Shown here piece by piece: positions 49,546 through 61,239 of a stretch of DNA of 64,000 nt; within the stretch, counting starts at the first letter, position 1; each line of letters begins with the position of its first letter. The position numbers and the translations under genes were made by a program. The stretch spans positions 248,001 to 312,000 of the forward strand of contig JACEFZ010011063.1 in NCBI GenBank assembly GCA_014155875.1, in the 5' to 3' direction. Origin of the DNA: Cepaea nemoralis. Lineage: Eukaryota; Mollusca; Gastropoda; Stylommatophora; Helicidae. Under the pieces are notes generated by a model, which did not search any database, was not told the origin of the DNA, and saw nothing but the letters and a program-made list of their open reading frames with translations.

Positions 49546-49819
49546 GGTGGAAAACTTAACACAGCTGGCCATCTAACAGGACTAGCGTCACAGGTTTTAA
49601 ACAACATCGGTTTAATTAAAATACGGTTACAATCTCAAAAGATGCAGGAGCTTGGAAGGGTTACGACCGCACAAGACAGGCAGAAGCCTACCTACTCCAG
49701 ATCTCTAGCACCTGTGATTCTGAAGTTGGGCACTCTTCCGAATAATGGTCCCAAATTATTTAGTGTAAAAAGTATCCCTTACAGGGCTTCATTATGTGAT
49801 GTTGTCGAACTCCAGTTCA

Positions 49820-50025
49820 GTGTGTCGTGGACTGCTAGACCGATTGATGGATGCAATAAATGTTTCCTGGGCCCGGAGAGCCCTCACTGTCGTTGGAGTG
49901 AATATCTATATCTTGTACGTATGTCCACATATAACTATAGGTATACACTCTTGACGACAGTGAGGGCCCTCCGGGCTGAAAGACTTTTATTGCATCCATC
50001 AATCGGTCTAGCAGTCCACCACACA
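49820..50025. repeat. Foldback: 73-bp inverted arms around a 58-bp loop
   Basis: The left arm 49,820-49,894 (GTGGACTGCTAGACCGATTG, ATGGATGCAATAAA) is complementary to the right arm 49,953-50,025. It may be the core of the host transposon or a separate MITE inside it. Confidence 0.87.
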
Positions 50026-50089
50026 CTCAATAACTGTAAATAATAAATAACGGTACCAAATTATTTATTGTACCTACGTATTTCCACAT

Positions 50090-51200
50090 CTTCTTCTTCT
50101 TCTTCTTCTTCAGCATTCCGAGCCATTGAGGTTCTTTGCTGCAGATACAATCCGTCTCCATTCGTCTCTCTGGTTGACCTTCTCTTGCCAGTCATTGATT
50201 CCAAGTGCTTGTAGGTCTGTATATGTATTATCTCTCCACCGCTTTCTTGGTCTACCTCGGGGTCTACAGTCATTTATTTCCTGAGTGTAAGCGAGTTTTG
50301 TTTCCCTATTATCTTCCATTCTTTCTATATGCCCCAGCCATTGTAGTCTATTAGCCTTCATGATACCAGTGATTAGCGGGGACTTAAACAGATCATAAAT
50401 GTCTTTGTTACTTCTTCTTTTCCACTCTCCACTTTGTGTATCCCTAATGGGTCCAAAGATGCGTCTTAAAATTTTGTTCTCAAAGGTTTGTAACAAGGCT
50501 TTGTCTCATTTCATTGTACTCCAGGTTTCAGAGCCATACAGCACAACTGGTCTGATCAGTGTTTTGTATATTGTGATTTTGGTGTTACGAGATAGCGCCT
50601 TTGATTTTAGTAGATGTTGTAGTGCATAGTATATCTTATTTCCAGAATTGATTCTAGTTTGTATTTCTTCCCTTATGATGTTGGAGCAGTTGAAGACTTG
50701 TACCCAGGTATTTGTATGTTTCCGTTCTTTTAATGGTCATATTATCTATTTGTATGTGGCCAGAGTTTTTAGCCATTCCGTCTCTTGAAATTACCATATA
50801 TTCTGTCTTATCTTGGTTGATAACCAGCCCCATCTGTTGGGCTTTTTCCTTTAAGTGAGTCAATATTTCCAATGTCTTTTGTTCACTTTGCCCTATAATA
50901 TCTATATCATCTGCGTAACCAAGAAGCTTGGATGTTCCTACAATATCACATTCCTCCTTTACCTTCCTTACAACCTTATCTAGAGCCAGATTGAAGAGTA
51001 GCAGCGATAGTGCATCACCCTGTTTCAAGCCAGATGTTATTTGGAAGGGTATGATTTCCTGCCTTTATATGTTACTATATTATAAGTATCTTCCATGCAT
51101 AGTCTGGTCATGTAACTTCCTTGGTATTCCAAATTCCTGCATAGCATTCCATAGACTATTCCTATGGACACTATCATAAGCCTTTTTAAAATCCACAAAT
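50090..51200 (-). pseudogene. RTE-like LINE, 5'-truncated, 12-bp TSD
   Basis: GTATTTCCACAT at 50,078-50,089 and 51,201-51,212 bounds 1,111 bp. The minus strand reads KQGDALSLLLFNLALDKVVR, LLGYADDIDIIGQSEQKTLE, QMGLVINQDKTEYMVISRDG, then NRLQWLGHIERM and RPRGRPRKRWRDN, with (GAA)n at the 3' end. Same family as 24,855-27,965. It starts in the middle of the RT (VHRNSLWNAMQEF). Confidence 0.92.
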
Positions 51201-51423
51201 GTATTTCCACATATAACTGTCAAATATTATTGGTATGTACTTCAATTTTCTCAAATATATATTTTAGTTTGTAGTGTTTAATATTTTTTTTATTATATTA
51301 CCTAATGAGGGCCTGTAAAGGATGCTTTTTACAAGAAATAATTTGGAGCCATTAATCGGAAGAGTGCCTGAAGTTGTATCTTAATCGAGCGCATAAAAGG
51401 TTGGAAAGCAAAGTTACTCAGAA

Positions 51424-51545
51424 TTGAGTTGAGTTAAAAACTGACATCATTGCACTCAGGACATTCCCATACGTGCTCCGTCCCCTTGTTCCACAGCCAG
51501 CGAAGAGTCACACTACTAATCGTTCCAACCGCTATCTGATTAAAA
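51424..51545 (-). mobile_element. Diverged (AATC)n-family SINE fragment
   Basis: Recognisable by ACATTCCCATACGTGCTCCG and CAGCCAGCGAAGAGT; the tail is eroded to TTGAGTTGAGTT. Confidence 0.75.
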
Positions 51546-52430
51546 TTAAAAGTTCTCCTGGTTTTCATCATTTTGAGATTCTTCCAGAACAAAGTTACTC
51601 AGATATCCGCACTAATATTCACAACATGGAAAGCAGACCACGTTTACTGATACCATTGCAAAGGACAGAACACATATGCGCTGTTGTGTATATAAAGCGA
51701 GGCTGGAGTCTTTTTCCCTCTCTCTCTCGTCTGCTAGCTTGTAACGGTCGCCACTGGTATCGATACATACACACACATACACGCATACACACACACACAC
51801 ACACACACACAAATGTTTGCCGTCTACAGCTCACCTGGCTTCAATCTGCAGACATTTTGTCCACTGAAGCGCGACTAAAGATTAAAAAGTAAGACAACAA
51901 ACCAACCTGGACCACATATTTACATCATCTACAACCAGAAGCCGTTCACTGAACACAAAATGCTGTACTCGATTACACCGTTTAGGTTAAGCCTTCATTG
52001 ATAAAAAACATCAACCTCTAGATAGTAAAACAGCGGATAAATACATCAATTAATTTTCATCCATCAACAGGCGAGTCTTGAGGCAGATAAATAGATATTG
52101 CCTGGCGACAATGGCTCCCCTAGCCTTTCTGTCATTTGGTATGCCCATGAAGTTGGAATTGCTTATATTACTATTATTTTATTTCTGGGTTGTTTACGCT
52201 TTTCACATATCCCTTTCTCTGTGTTCCTCTTTCTCTCTTACTTAAAAATCACACCCCCCCCCCCCTCTCACATAAGACTAATTTATCTGTTCTGTCTCTT
52301 CTACTGGCATGTCCAACTTCTGTACTGCGTTTCTCCTATTGGCATGTCCCGTAAATTTAATGTGTCGCGTCCTTGTGGTTGACATGAATGATATTGTAAC
52401 AATACCTCGACGTTGCTCCTCTCTCTATCC
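51546..52430. other. Intergenic sequence with a (CA)n tract
   Basis: A (CA)n run lies at 51,767-51,810. TATATAAA at 51,690 precedes a pyrimidine-rich stretch, but no gene follows that I can support. Confidence 0.5.
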
Positions 52431-52433
52431 ATT

Positions 52434-52530
52434 GGCACCTTGCCGTCTTCACAGACGATAGTTTGTGCTTTAAAAAAGCATAATAACTTTTACCTATGGC
52501 GGTAGCGAATGTGACTGATTGTCGCAGAAA
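52434..52530 (-). mobile_element. RTE-like 3' end relic
   Basis: TTGGCACCTTGCCGTCTTCA and GGTAGCGAATGTGACTGAT match the 3' ends at 5,411 and 28,239. Confidence 0.75.
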
Positions 52531-52539
52531 TTCTTGGAG

Positions 52540-54200
52540 TTGTCGATCGATGAAAGACTGTCGCGCCATCCGTCTACAGGCGGCCGCCATCCTTTGATGT
52601 TGGAGACAGACTGTCCTGATGGGAGTCGGCAAGATCTTTTGTGGGGGGGGGGGGGGAGGTTCTCCAGATCACAGGCCGGCAAGACTTTTTGGACCGGGAA
52701 CAATTCCCCAGATTAAAGTGGGACAGCCGGCCAGTTGTTTACATCGAGTCGAAAAAGGAGAGAGAAAAATAGCTTCTCGACGCTTAGTGTCTATTCAGAT
52801 TTGTGACGTCATTCAGACACAGTATTAAAACAGTCTGGATAAACAACTTTCGCGGGAGTCGACCAAATGTAATGAGACAACAAGGACGTGTGTGATATTC
52901 CTGGTTTGATTATGGAGAGAGACTACAGTGTCTTATGTTGATTTACATCAGCGGACATTTATCCATTGTGTGATTTAGTAGTCTCGATTTCAAACAGGAA
53001 TAAATATATGGTATTTAATTAAATAGACCCAAATTAGATGATTCTTAGGAGTCTATAGTAGTAATGTGCGTTGTGAGAACGTATTATAGGAGCGTCGGCA
53101 ACTGTAGGCTATTGCGTTGCTTAAACTAGCTAGTGTGAGATATCAATTAACTCAGTGAGTTAAGAACAATGTAGTGGGATGATATTTAGGGAGATTGAAA
53201 GTGGTTGGGGGGGGGGGGATAAAGGAAATGTCAAATGGTAGGATCTTCCAGTAGGGTATCTACTGGGTTTCTGCACTTTTCCTTTAGTCTTTCCTTGTCT
53301 TACCATGACTCAGACCGATGTGACGAGCTCCTCTGCCTTATGCCAGAGTTTAGTTCTCTGTTAAATATCTGAGTACGGCCGTCGGCCTACACTCACCTAA
53401 TAAAGGTCGGAATCGGGTTGCTCTCACCAGGTGTGTTCTCTCTTCAACAGGTTCCACTATGTTTTCCAAAAAGCTAGCAGAAAAGTCATAGAAGAAGATT
53501 ATGGCTCGATCATTGAAGGCAGTTTTTACTCAGCGGCTTTTGCACTGGGCCCATAACCCAGAGGGTCTGCAAGAACCTGGCCTCTGCTGAGCGGGAACCG
53601 ATGATCATCTAAGATTGATTCCTCAGTGGTAGTTCTCATCATAGTAGAGTGAAGATACTTACAATACCACCAGTATCAGGAACAATAGTAGTTATATAGA
53701 GAAATTGAAAATTAACATTGTGTTTTCCAAATGGTGAATTCCTGTGTGAAAGTAACAATTAACATTTTTGTTTCAACGTGACAGTAAACATTATTTTACT
53801 GTACAAGGATTATCAGATCACAGAACTTTTAGTGACATATTAGTTACAGTGTGTGTCAGATTCATGGTCAGTATTGGACTATATCCACTATTGGTGACCA
53901 GGCATCCGGACTATCCAAGAGCCACTGGAGGAAGTCGACACCTGGCCGGAGAGACGCATCATCTGGTGAGGTCCTTCTGTAAGTGATCTATGGTGCTGTT
54001 GTGTGGCCGGTACTGTGAGGAAAGCAGACTTTGCTCCTGAGCTGTTCGGTCTGATTCTGCATACACACTAGATTATACGACAGACATCCTACACATACAC
54101 TTTGCACATACCTGACACTTTTCTTTATTAAATTAATTTGTCATTTTTTTAGAAGCTAGAGTTGTGTAGTATGTTTTGGAAAAGAATGAGAGGGGGCATG
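52540..54200. other. Intergenic sequence, largely unassigned
   Basis: No ORF above about 75 codons with family resemblance. Short G runs at 52,644 and 53,207. A tRNA-like relic is listed separately. Confidence 0.5.
53518..53590 (+). pseudogene. Initiator tRNA-Met-like relic
   Basis: Contains CTGGGCCCATAACCCAGAGG, the anticodon arm (CAT) and variable region of eukaryotic tRNA-iMet, with CAGCGG in the D-arm position and CCTCTGCT at the acceptor end. The T-arm and B box are destroyed, so it cannot be a working gene. It may be a SINE head or a dead tRNA. Confidence 0.5.
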
Positions 54201-54208
54201 GTCCAGTG

Positions 54209-54303
<95 letters not shown>
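54209..54303. repeat. (GA)n microsatellite
   Basis: About 46 GA units. Confidence 0.97.
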
Positions 54304-54306
<3 letters not shown>

Positions 54307-54424
54307 ATCCAAGGACTGATGGGGTGTTGTGGACAGAAATCCAGGAGATCCTCAAGATAATGATATGGGGTTAAAAGAATGTGGTTGTTGATTCCCCTCA
54401 CCCCAGGGACGACACGTATTACGA

Positions 54425-55418
54425 CACTGATAAGGCCAATTTGCGCTGTAAATGTCCGTTCACAGTGGCTGCATGTGAACACGTGGTCATTTCCACCATC
54501 ATGCACCATCTTACGTCTCACACGCTCGGTGTGTGACTTATCTGCAATAATTTTCTCCTTTGTCTTTATTCCATTTCTGATGTTTGCCCTGCATGCAACA
54601 CGTTCAGAGGCGACTTGCTCCCAATGTGCATTATCAATGCCCGTATCAATCATGTCCCGCTTACACACATCTTTGTATCGTAGTAGAGGCCGACCCTGAG
54701 ATCTCTTACCCATCTGTAATTCACCAAAAAAGATGTCCTTTGGTATTCTACCATCATCCATCCTCCTAAGATGTCCTATCCATCTAAGTCTACGAAGACT
54801 GAGCATGGAATAAACCGTCACACAACCTGATCTTTCCAATACTTCAGTATTTGTGATTTTGTCTTGCCACTTAATACCAATAATTCTTCGCAGACACCGC
54901 ATATGAAAGCTGTTTAAACGTTTCTCTTGGTGTGAGTAAGTTGTCCAGGTTTCACTGCCATAAAGAAGATAGACAAGGACTCTTGTTTTGGCAGTAAGCT
55001 TCCTATTCTCCCACACTCTTTTTCTTAACCTGTTCATTGTTGTTGCTGCCTTACCAATCCGGATGTTGATTTCCTGATCTAGGGATAATTTGCTATTTAC
55101 CACTGATCCTAGATATGTAAAATGGTCTACCATCTCTAGTTGGGCGTCGTCAATAAAGATTGATGGTACCCCATGTGCACCTTGTGACATAATCTGTGTC
55201 TTCTTTTTGCTAATTGTTAAACCAAATTCAGAACAAGCATTGGAGAATGCAGATAGTAGACATTGCAATTGTTCCTCAGAGTGGGTTGTAACTACAGCAT
55301 CATCTGCAAAAAGCAACTCTCTAATCAGTACCCTCCTAATTTTGGTCTTGGCCTTCAATCTCTGAGCATTGTAGAGGCCGCCATCTGAGCGTGAGTGAAT
55401 GTATATGCCACCATCCTG
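54425..55418 (-). pseudogene. RTE-like LINE, truncated at both ends
   Basis: The minus strand reads KAKTKIRRVLIRELLFADDA, NACSEFGLTISKKKTQIM, DHFTYLGSVVNSKLSLDQEI, RLRWIGHLRRMDDGRIPKDI, GKRSQGRPLLRYKDVCKRDM and the finger FTCSHCERTFTAQIGLIS. About 330 codons are nearly uninterrupted. It is closest to 5,390-7,320. The usual 3' UTR is missing and the upstream end stops at 55,418. Confidence 0.9.
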
Positions 55419-55429
55419 ATCTCTCTATC

Positions 55430-55575
55430 CACACCGTTGTCAACTCATTTAATCTCATCTTGTTCCTCTTGTACTTTGTAGCTTGCGGTGTCGAGGTGAA
55501 GTATAAACAGCGGGACAGTGTCCGTTTATGGGCTTCATGTATCGATATTCCCGTGGAATCTGCTATTCCCTCAAT
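55430..55575 (-). mobile_element. LINE 3' end fragment (family of 29,719-32,345)
   Basis: GAGGTGAAGTATAAACAGCG and the following TGTATCGATATTCCCGTGG match 29,760-29,820. Confidence 0.82.
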
Positions 55576-56181
55576 ACTAAGAAGTATAATCGGACTGTTG
55601 TCAACATTCTTCTCAAATACCACAACCACTGCACATTTTCAGAACAGTTGGCCTTTTTTACAGCAAAATATAAAAGATCCTCTTAAGTTGTAGCATGAAA
55701 ACATTTTTATTGCAATGCAGTTTTAGTTCATTTGTTACCTGACATATTCTTGTCGGAGCATTCAACAGTTTACTGGAATGTCTTCCTCGCAAACTTGTAG
55801 TTTATATCAGCTTCCATTGTTCATTGTTTAATTTTGCTGTAGCGATGCCATCTTTACTCACACTTGGTTGTATTTTTAAACAATAATTTACTCTGTATGT
55901 TTGTACCTCGTTGCTGCTTGCTTTGGTATTCAGATGATCTGCAGTGAGCATCCCCCGTTGTCCTTATGTGTAGTAGTTGGAAGGTCTCCTATTCACATGT
56001 GCTCTACTAATACTTTTGTAGTCGTTGGCGAGAAGTAGTGTTATAACTTGGCTACTCTTAATGCGTGAGTTGTGTATTCGAGCTATTGTTTACAGTGTAT
56101 TTCTTGCTTTCCCTACATATCTTACTGTTGTTAGCGTTTTACTCAACCAGAACTATTGTGTGTGTGGGAATTTTTGTTGAT

Positions 56182-56220
<39 letters not shown>

Positions 56221-57360
56221 GAGTAACAAGACCTATCCAGAATGTGGATGGCTCTCATCATTGCTGGTTGGTGCATTTCTATGTTCGAGTGGCTTTAGAT
56301 CTTCAATGTCCCGTGTTCATCCAATGTCCTATGTTCGCCCAATGTCCAGTGTTCACCAATGTCCCTTGTTAATCCGATGGCCCGTGTTCACGCAGTGTCC
56401 CGTTTTCACCAATGCCCTGGGCTCCCTCAGTGTCACGTGTTCGTCCATGAACTTGTCGAAGCTGTAAGGTCTTGTGTTGATTAACTTATTTAACATAAGC
56501 AAGAGAGCCTTCCACAACCAGACGATCTCCTGGTAAAAGTTTGCTAGCAATAAGTTAATAACATCCCAAAGTCCAGGTCTAAATAGCCATTCTGAACAAG
56601 TATGTGTTGACAACGTGCCTTCCCTCAGCCTTTATATACTGTGCATTGGTAGGAAAAGGAAAAATGAGACAGGCGTGCTCCAAACGACCTCTTTGTTCTG
56701 GATTTTCCCAGAGCCTGACATCAGAGTTGCTCTCTTCAGATATTGCGCAGCTCATCTCATCCGACTTGCCAGGGACTTGACAGGAGCAGGACACGGAACA
56801 ATTTCTAATTCCAATTCCAATTTTCGAAACAAAAAAAATATCCAAATTCGGTCTCGTCTAACCTGCTTCCTCAGCGTCAGTTATTGTTGAGATCCGTGGT
56901 TGTATGGATTAGTTAGTCCTAATTCATACTGGTTTTATTGGTTCCGCTCTGTTTGTGGGATAGAATTCTTTTGTGCTGTCTGGTTATTTTCTTCTATCTT
57001 ATGGCTATGCTGCGTTGTTCTCACCGGGGCTGGTCCCGGTCACGTTCAGTACTCATAAGTACTCGATATTGGCAAAGGCAGAGAGTTTAAGTGCAGTCTC
57101 AAGTTGTTCCCCCGGTCAGCTGCCCGTCCTCCTCCTCTACGTTCGCTTTCTTGTTTTCGTCACCGTTGTATGGGTTGGTGCGACCACAAGACGATCAGGT
57201 CTCCCTGTCATCCACGTTCAGAAGCCCTTCCGTAAGAGCCAATTCACCATCCTGCCACTCACCCCACCACTCAGCATTTTTTTTCTTCTGTTTTTAAAGA
57301 TATATATATACGTACATACATATTTTTTGTTTTAACAATGTCTCTCCTGATCCTACTTTT
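55576..57360. other. Intergenic region upstream of the CCDC113-like gene
   Basis: It holds (ATC)n at 56,182-56,220 and a small minisatellite at 56,308-56,455. No exon is supported. Part may be promoter or 5' UTR of the plus-strand gene. Confidence 0.5.
56308..56455. repeat. 18-bp minisatellite, about 8 degenerate copies
   Basis: The unit is close to CCAATGTCCCGTGTTCAC. Confidence 0.8.
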
Positions 57361-57370
57361 ATAACAACCG

Positions 57371-57384
57371 GTTGTCTTGACAAC
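57371..57384 (+). promoter_or_regulatory. RFX X-box-like motif upstream of the CCDC113-like ATG
   Basis: GTTGTCTTGACAAC is an imperfect palindrome of half-sites GTTGTC and GACAAC. It departs at one position from the X-box form GTTNYYATRRNAAC. It ends 14 bp before the ATG at 57,399. RFX factors bind X-boxes near many ciliary genes, which agrees with the gene's identity. Confidence 0.55.
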
Positions 57385-57398
57385 TGACAGTGATCAAG

Positions 57399-57505
57399 AT
57401 GGAGAAGGCAATGTCAGCCAGCTCCAGCATCGACAGTCACTTCTCCCGCTACTCCGTGGATGACTTGGATGATGATGAGCTCTACAATCTCGTCCAAGAA
57501 ACCTT
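57399..57505 (+). CDS. CCDC113: CCDC113/CFAP263-like exon 1
   Basis: ATG at 57,399, 35 codons plus two bases, donor GTATGTAA. It reads MEKAMSASSSIDSHFSRYSV then DDLDDDELYNLVQET. The acidic stretch followed by L-x-x-L-V-x-E matches the N-terminal region of CCDC113, a coiled-coil ciliary/flagellar protein that works with CCDC96/CFAP184 at the axonemal base of dynein and radial-spoke structures. The start is chosen as the first ATG after the X-box-like site; no upstream in-frame extension is apparent. Intron 1 is 4.77 kb and carries an I-like LINE. Confidence 0.88.
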
Positions 57506-57640
57506 GTATGTAATACAGTAATCATACGTTGCTTTTTAATGCCCTATTCTATATTAAATTTCACAATTGTCGTTTCCCTCTTGGTGAAAGTTTTCCGATA
57601 TCGTCTTGCCTTACTTACCGTGTTTTTGTTAAGTTTACTG

Positions 57641-60600
57641 AGAGTTATCACTCAGTTATCAGTTGGGGTATCTTCATTGCACTCTGGACAGGTCCATAGG
57701 TGCTCAGATCCTCCCCCAGCATTTGCATAAGCGTCCGGTTGCTAATAGTGCCAGTTCCGTGTTGGTTGACGAGGCACCTCGTTTTCCCGATGTACCTCTT
57801 GCGTCTGGCCGTGCCGATTCTTACCCCCAAGTCTTTCATCCTGGATAGCGATGTCCCGGTTCGAAGATGAAGGTAACTTTATGGACAACAGATTTTCGCA
57901 GCGACTCAGTCCACTGTCCACGTACAGATCCAGCTTCGACCTTCTGAATCATGCTCATTGAATCACTTAGTACACTCACGTTGGTATAATGCTGTGATTC
58001 CAGCCATATGAAAGCCTGTGTAACTGCCATCACCTCCATCGTCATGCTGCTCGTGGTCATAGAGTTGGCACCACTGAATTCTTGAACGGTTTGGCCCGCT
58101 GAACGGGCTGTAAATGCCCACACACTTCTCTGCTGCTTTACAATAGATCCATCTGTATAGATGAGCAATTCGGGGCTATCTGAGTGTTCATAGATGAGCG
58201 CGTTAACCTCTGCATTGACAGTGACAGGGTTCTGCTCTTTGCACATCTGTCGAGTATGATAATGCAGGAGAAAGTGCACTTAAAAGCTGGAGGCACCAGC
58301 ACCCATTCCTTGCCAGGGTTGATATTGGTAAGACTGCAGACCTGTCTGACGACATCTTCCGCCCGACCCATCCATTATTTGCCCCTCTTTAGCCTGTCAC
58401 CCTTTTCTCTGAATATAGCGTCATGCAGAGGGTGCTGCTCATCTGCACTTATTTTTAAGTATGCACGAGCTCTCCAGATCTTGATCCTGTGTTCCATTGT
58501 CGGGAAGTCAAGGAGGTATCTCATTGCTACACAGCTGGTGTCTCTCGTGCAGCCTAAAATGATACGCATGGCTTTGTTTTGTACCTTTTTAAGTCTTCCA
58601 TTCTGTGTAGTCTTGACAGTGTGGATGGCCAGGGCATACTCGATGCGTGAAAGCACCAGTCCTTGGAACAGAAGTATTAGCAGTCTTTGCTCGATATTGG
58701 AAGTCGTCATGACTCTCATTGCTGACACACCTTTTCAAGCTTTCATTATGACATGATCAACATGATCTCTGAAGGACAGGCTACGATCAAGCCTCACGCC
58801 AAGATATCATTGACTGGGTTCTACTAAAAATGCTCCCATTCATTCTTACTGCCGGCAGGTCTGTGTTCACAATATTGTTGTTTAGGGAGAACCATGTACC
58901 CGATGCCTTTGCAGGGTTGACAAGGGCATCAGCACACCATGAGGAAATTCGATCTAGTTCGCCCTGCATATCATTGGCAACCGCCTGTCTATCTCGACCC
59001 TGTCGATACACGAGAATGTCGTCAGCAAGAGTCCTGCCCCTCCCGTCCAACTGTTGTTCAGTGATCGGCACCGTATACACGTTGAATGGTACTGGTGACA
59101 GTGGTGAAATCTGCGGCAATCCTGGACATATCGTTATCGGCTCAGAAGACCAACTCCCGCATCTTAGCACCACCTTCCTTTGGAGCAGAACTGCAGCTAT
59201 CCACCGTACAAGGTGAGGGTGCACTTTCAGTCTGAGGAGGGTTTGCATCAAGTGCTCGAAGGATACTCTATTGTATGCGTCCTCTAAGTCTATGGCAGCC
59301 GCACATGTTTCTTCTCTGACCTGAAATCCTTCGTAAACATCTTGAGCAAAGACCGCTGTATTCAGCCACGACTCTTTGCTACGTCTGTATCCTCCAAGTG
59401 TGGGCGGGAAGCAGCCGAGTTGTTCCAAGTCACAAGCGAAGTCTGTGTGCTACAATTTTCTCCAGTAGCTTGCCAACAGTATTCTGCATCGTAATGATTC
59501 TGTAGCCGCTAATCTTGGAATGGTCTTTGTTCGGTTTTGGCAGCGGCAACAAGTAGCTGTGTAGCCATTCTTCTTTGACCTGACCCCTCTGGATACTGGT
59601 GTTGAATTCTCTGGCCAGTTCTTCCATGTCATCATCTGACATCACCAGTAGGTCACAATAATGGATGCCGTCTGGGCATGGGGCAGTGTTAGGTGATTTC
59701 TTGAGCATCGCACGTATTGTCTCAGCTGTGATTATGCATTCTTCATCTGTCCTGACCCCCTCGCACAACTGAGAGAGTGTCGTTGTGGTCCTCTGTCTGG
59801 TGGGCTCGTCTTTCTGGTCAGTTTGCTCTATGTAGCATGCAAGAAGGGCCTTACCTTTATCCGCATCCGACTTTTTTCATGTGAGGTCTGTCTGTGCCTT
59901 GAAAGTCTGGAATACCCCTACATTGTGCTGCACCGTTCATGCTCTTATGGATGTGCCAGAATGTCATAAGAGATCCCTCTGAGCACACCTTCCTGCAGAA
60001 CTCGCCCCATTTCTCGACGTTGGCCTGTTTGGCGCAGGAGTTGAATAAAGTCATCGTCCTATGGACCTCAGTCTTCAGGTTTGCCAACTCAGCCTGTGGC
60101 ATGTTAGCCTTTCTGGCTTTTTGCCAGTCTTTGACAGCCTGCCTCTTTCCCAACCATACATTCTCGACCTCTCCATTCCACCATGGTGGCTGCAACCATC
60201 TTTCTTGTCTCCTGCAGGAGGAAGTTAGTGTTCTTCTTCTGATCTTGCTTACGGCGTCTTGACCAGTGTTGTCGTACGGGAAGGCGTTGACTCCTGGCCC
60301 TGTATTTCTCGATCAAAATGATACAAGGGTAGTGGTCACTGTCGTGGTATCCCAGTGTGCCCCACCGGCACCTTGGTGCGATGGTGAGCGACACCAGAGC
60401 CAAATCAATGACGCTGTCAGAGTCTCCTGGTCTCCTGGCTATTCTAGTGACCTTCCCATCAGACAGACTAGGGCAGCAGATGCCAGGGCGTCCTCCAGAT
60501 CTTCTCCCTGTCTAATGGTGATGCAATTCCCGCATTGACTGCCTCTGGCATTGAAGTCCCCACAGTAGATGATATGCCTTTCATCTATATCGAACAAACT

Positions 60601-61224
60601 CTGCCATTGTCGCATTTTAACCTTCCCATTTCACGCATAAACGTTCACGATTACAAGCTGCACTGGCGTCATTATTCTTAATGCCTGCACTTGCAGGGCA
60701 TCACTGTTCCAGGTGGACATATCGATCTCAGACACCAGTATGTTGTCACAGACCAGAATACCCTGTCCGAGGTGCCGCCTGTTAAAGAAGCACTGTAACC
60801 CCGCGACATTGACTGTTCCATTGCCGAGCTGTGTTTCTTGTAAGACTACAATATCGTTTCCGTAGAGTAGTTTTTCAAGAATGGGTCGGCGTTGACTAAA
60901 TGATGCACAGTTCCAGTACAGTACTCGAACGTGTCCGATGTCCAATCTGTCACATTTTAATCGCCTTCTGCGTGCGCATGCCCTCTTACCATGCTGTGTC
61001 CTTGCCGGTCGTCTGGTCGTCATGTTAGTCTTAACTATCACCACCGGGCGCCGATGATATGCCGAAGGGAGTCCGGGCACATGTGCATGAACTCCGTTGC
61101 ACGGTCCGAACTCCATTTCACCTCGAAAAACACACTTAATCCATAAACATTTAGGAAAAATCACGTTCCATTTTACGGGACGAAGAAATGTCCCACCATC
61201 TTGCTTCAAGGGAACTCAAGGGAA
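57641..61224 (-). pseudogene. I-like LINE with RNase H, full length but decayed, 13-bp TSD
   Basis: GTTAAGTTTACTG at 57,628-57,640 and 61,225-61,237 bounds 3,584 bp. Minus-strand order: endonuclease VRVLYWNCASFSQRRPILEK and DIVVLQETQLGNG; DSDHYPCIILIEKYRARSQ; RT APCPDGIHYCDLLV, KDHSKISGYRIITMQNTVGK, AAAIDLEDAYNRVSFEHLM and TLADDILVYRQGRD (LADD instead of F/YADD); RNase H ELLIYTDGSIVKQQRSVWAF and SVLSDSMSMIQKVEAGSV; then the 3' region. At least seven frame breaks. It is antisense to the host gene and in its first intron. It differs from the I-like element at 15-19 kb. Confidence 0.9.
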
Positions 61225-61239
61225 GTTAAGTTTACTGTT

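Larger units (their letters stand above)
49729..51368. mobile_element. Inverted-repeat DNA transposon (8-bp TSD) with nested foldback and LINE
   Basis: Terminal inverted repeats of about 70-80 bp (left GGCACTCTTCCGAATAATGG, right complement GGCACTCTTCCGATTAATGG) are flanked by TGAAGTTG at 49,721-49,728 and 51,369-51,376. An 8-bp TSD is compatible with hAT, P or Merlin groups; the TIR does not let me choose. No transposase is present, so it is non-autonomous. Without the LINE the element is about 520 bp. Confidence 0.87.

Noticed and set aside
51690..51697. TATATAAA as a promoter
   Set aside because: No transcript, exon or element start can be tied to it.
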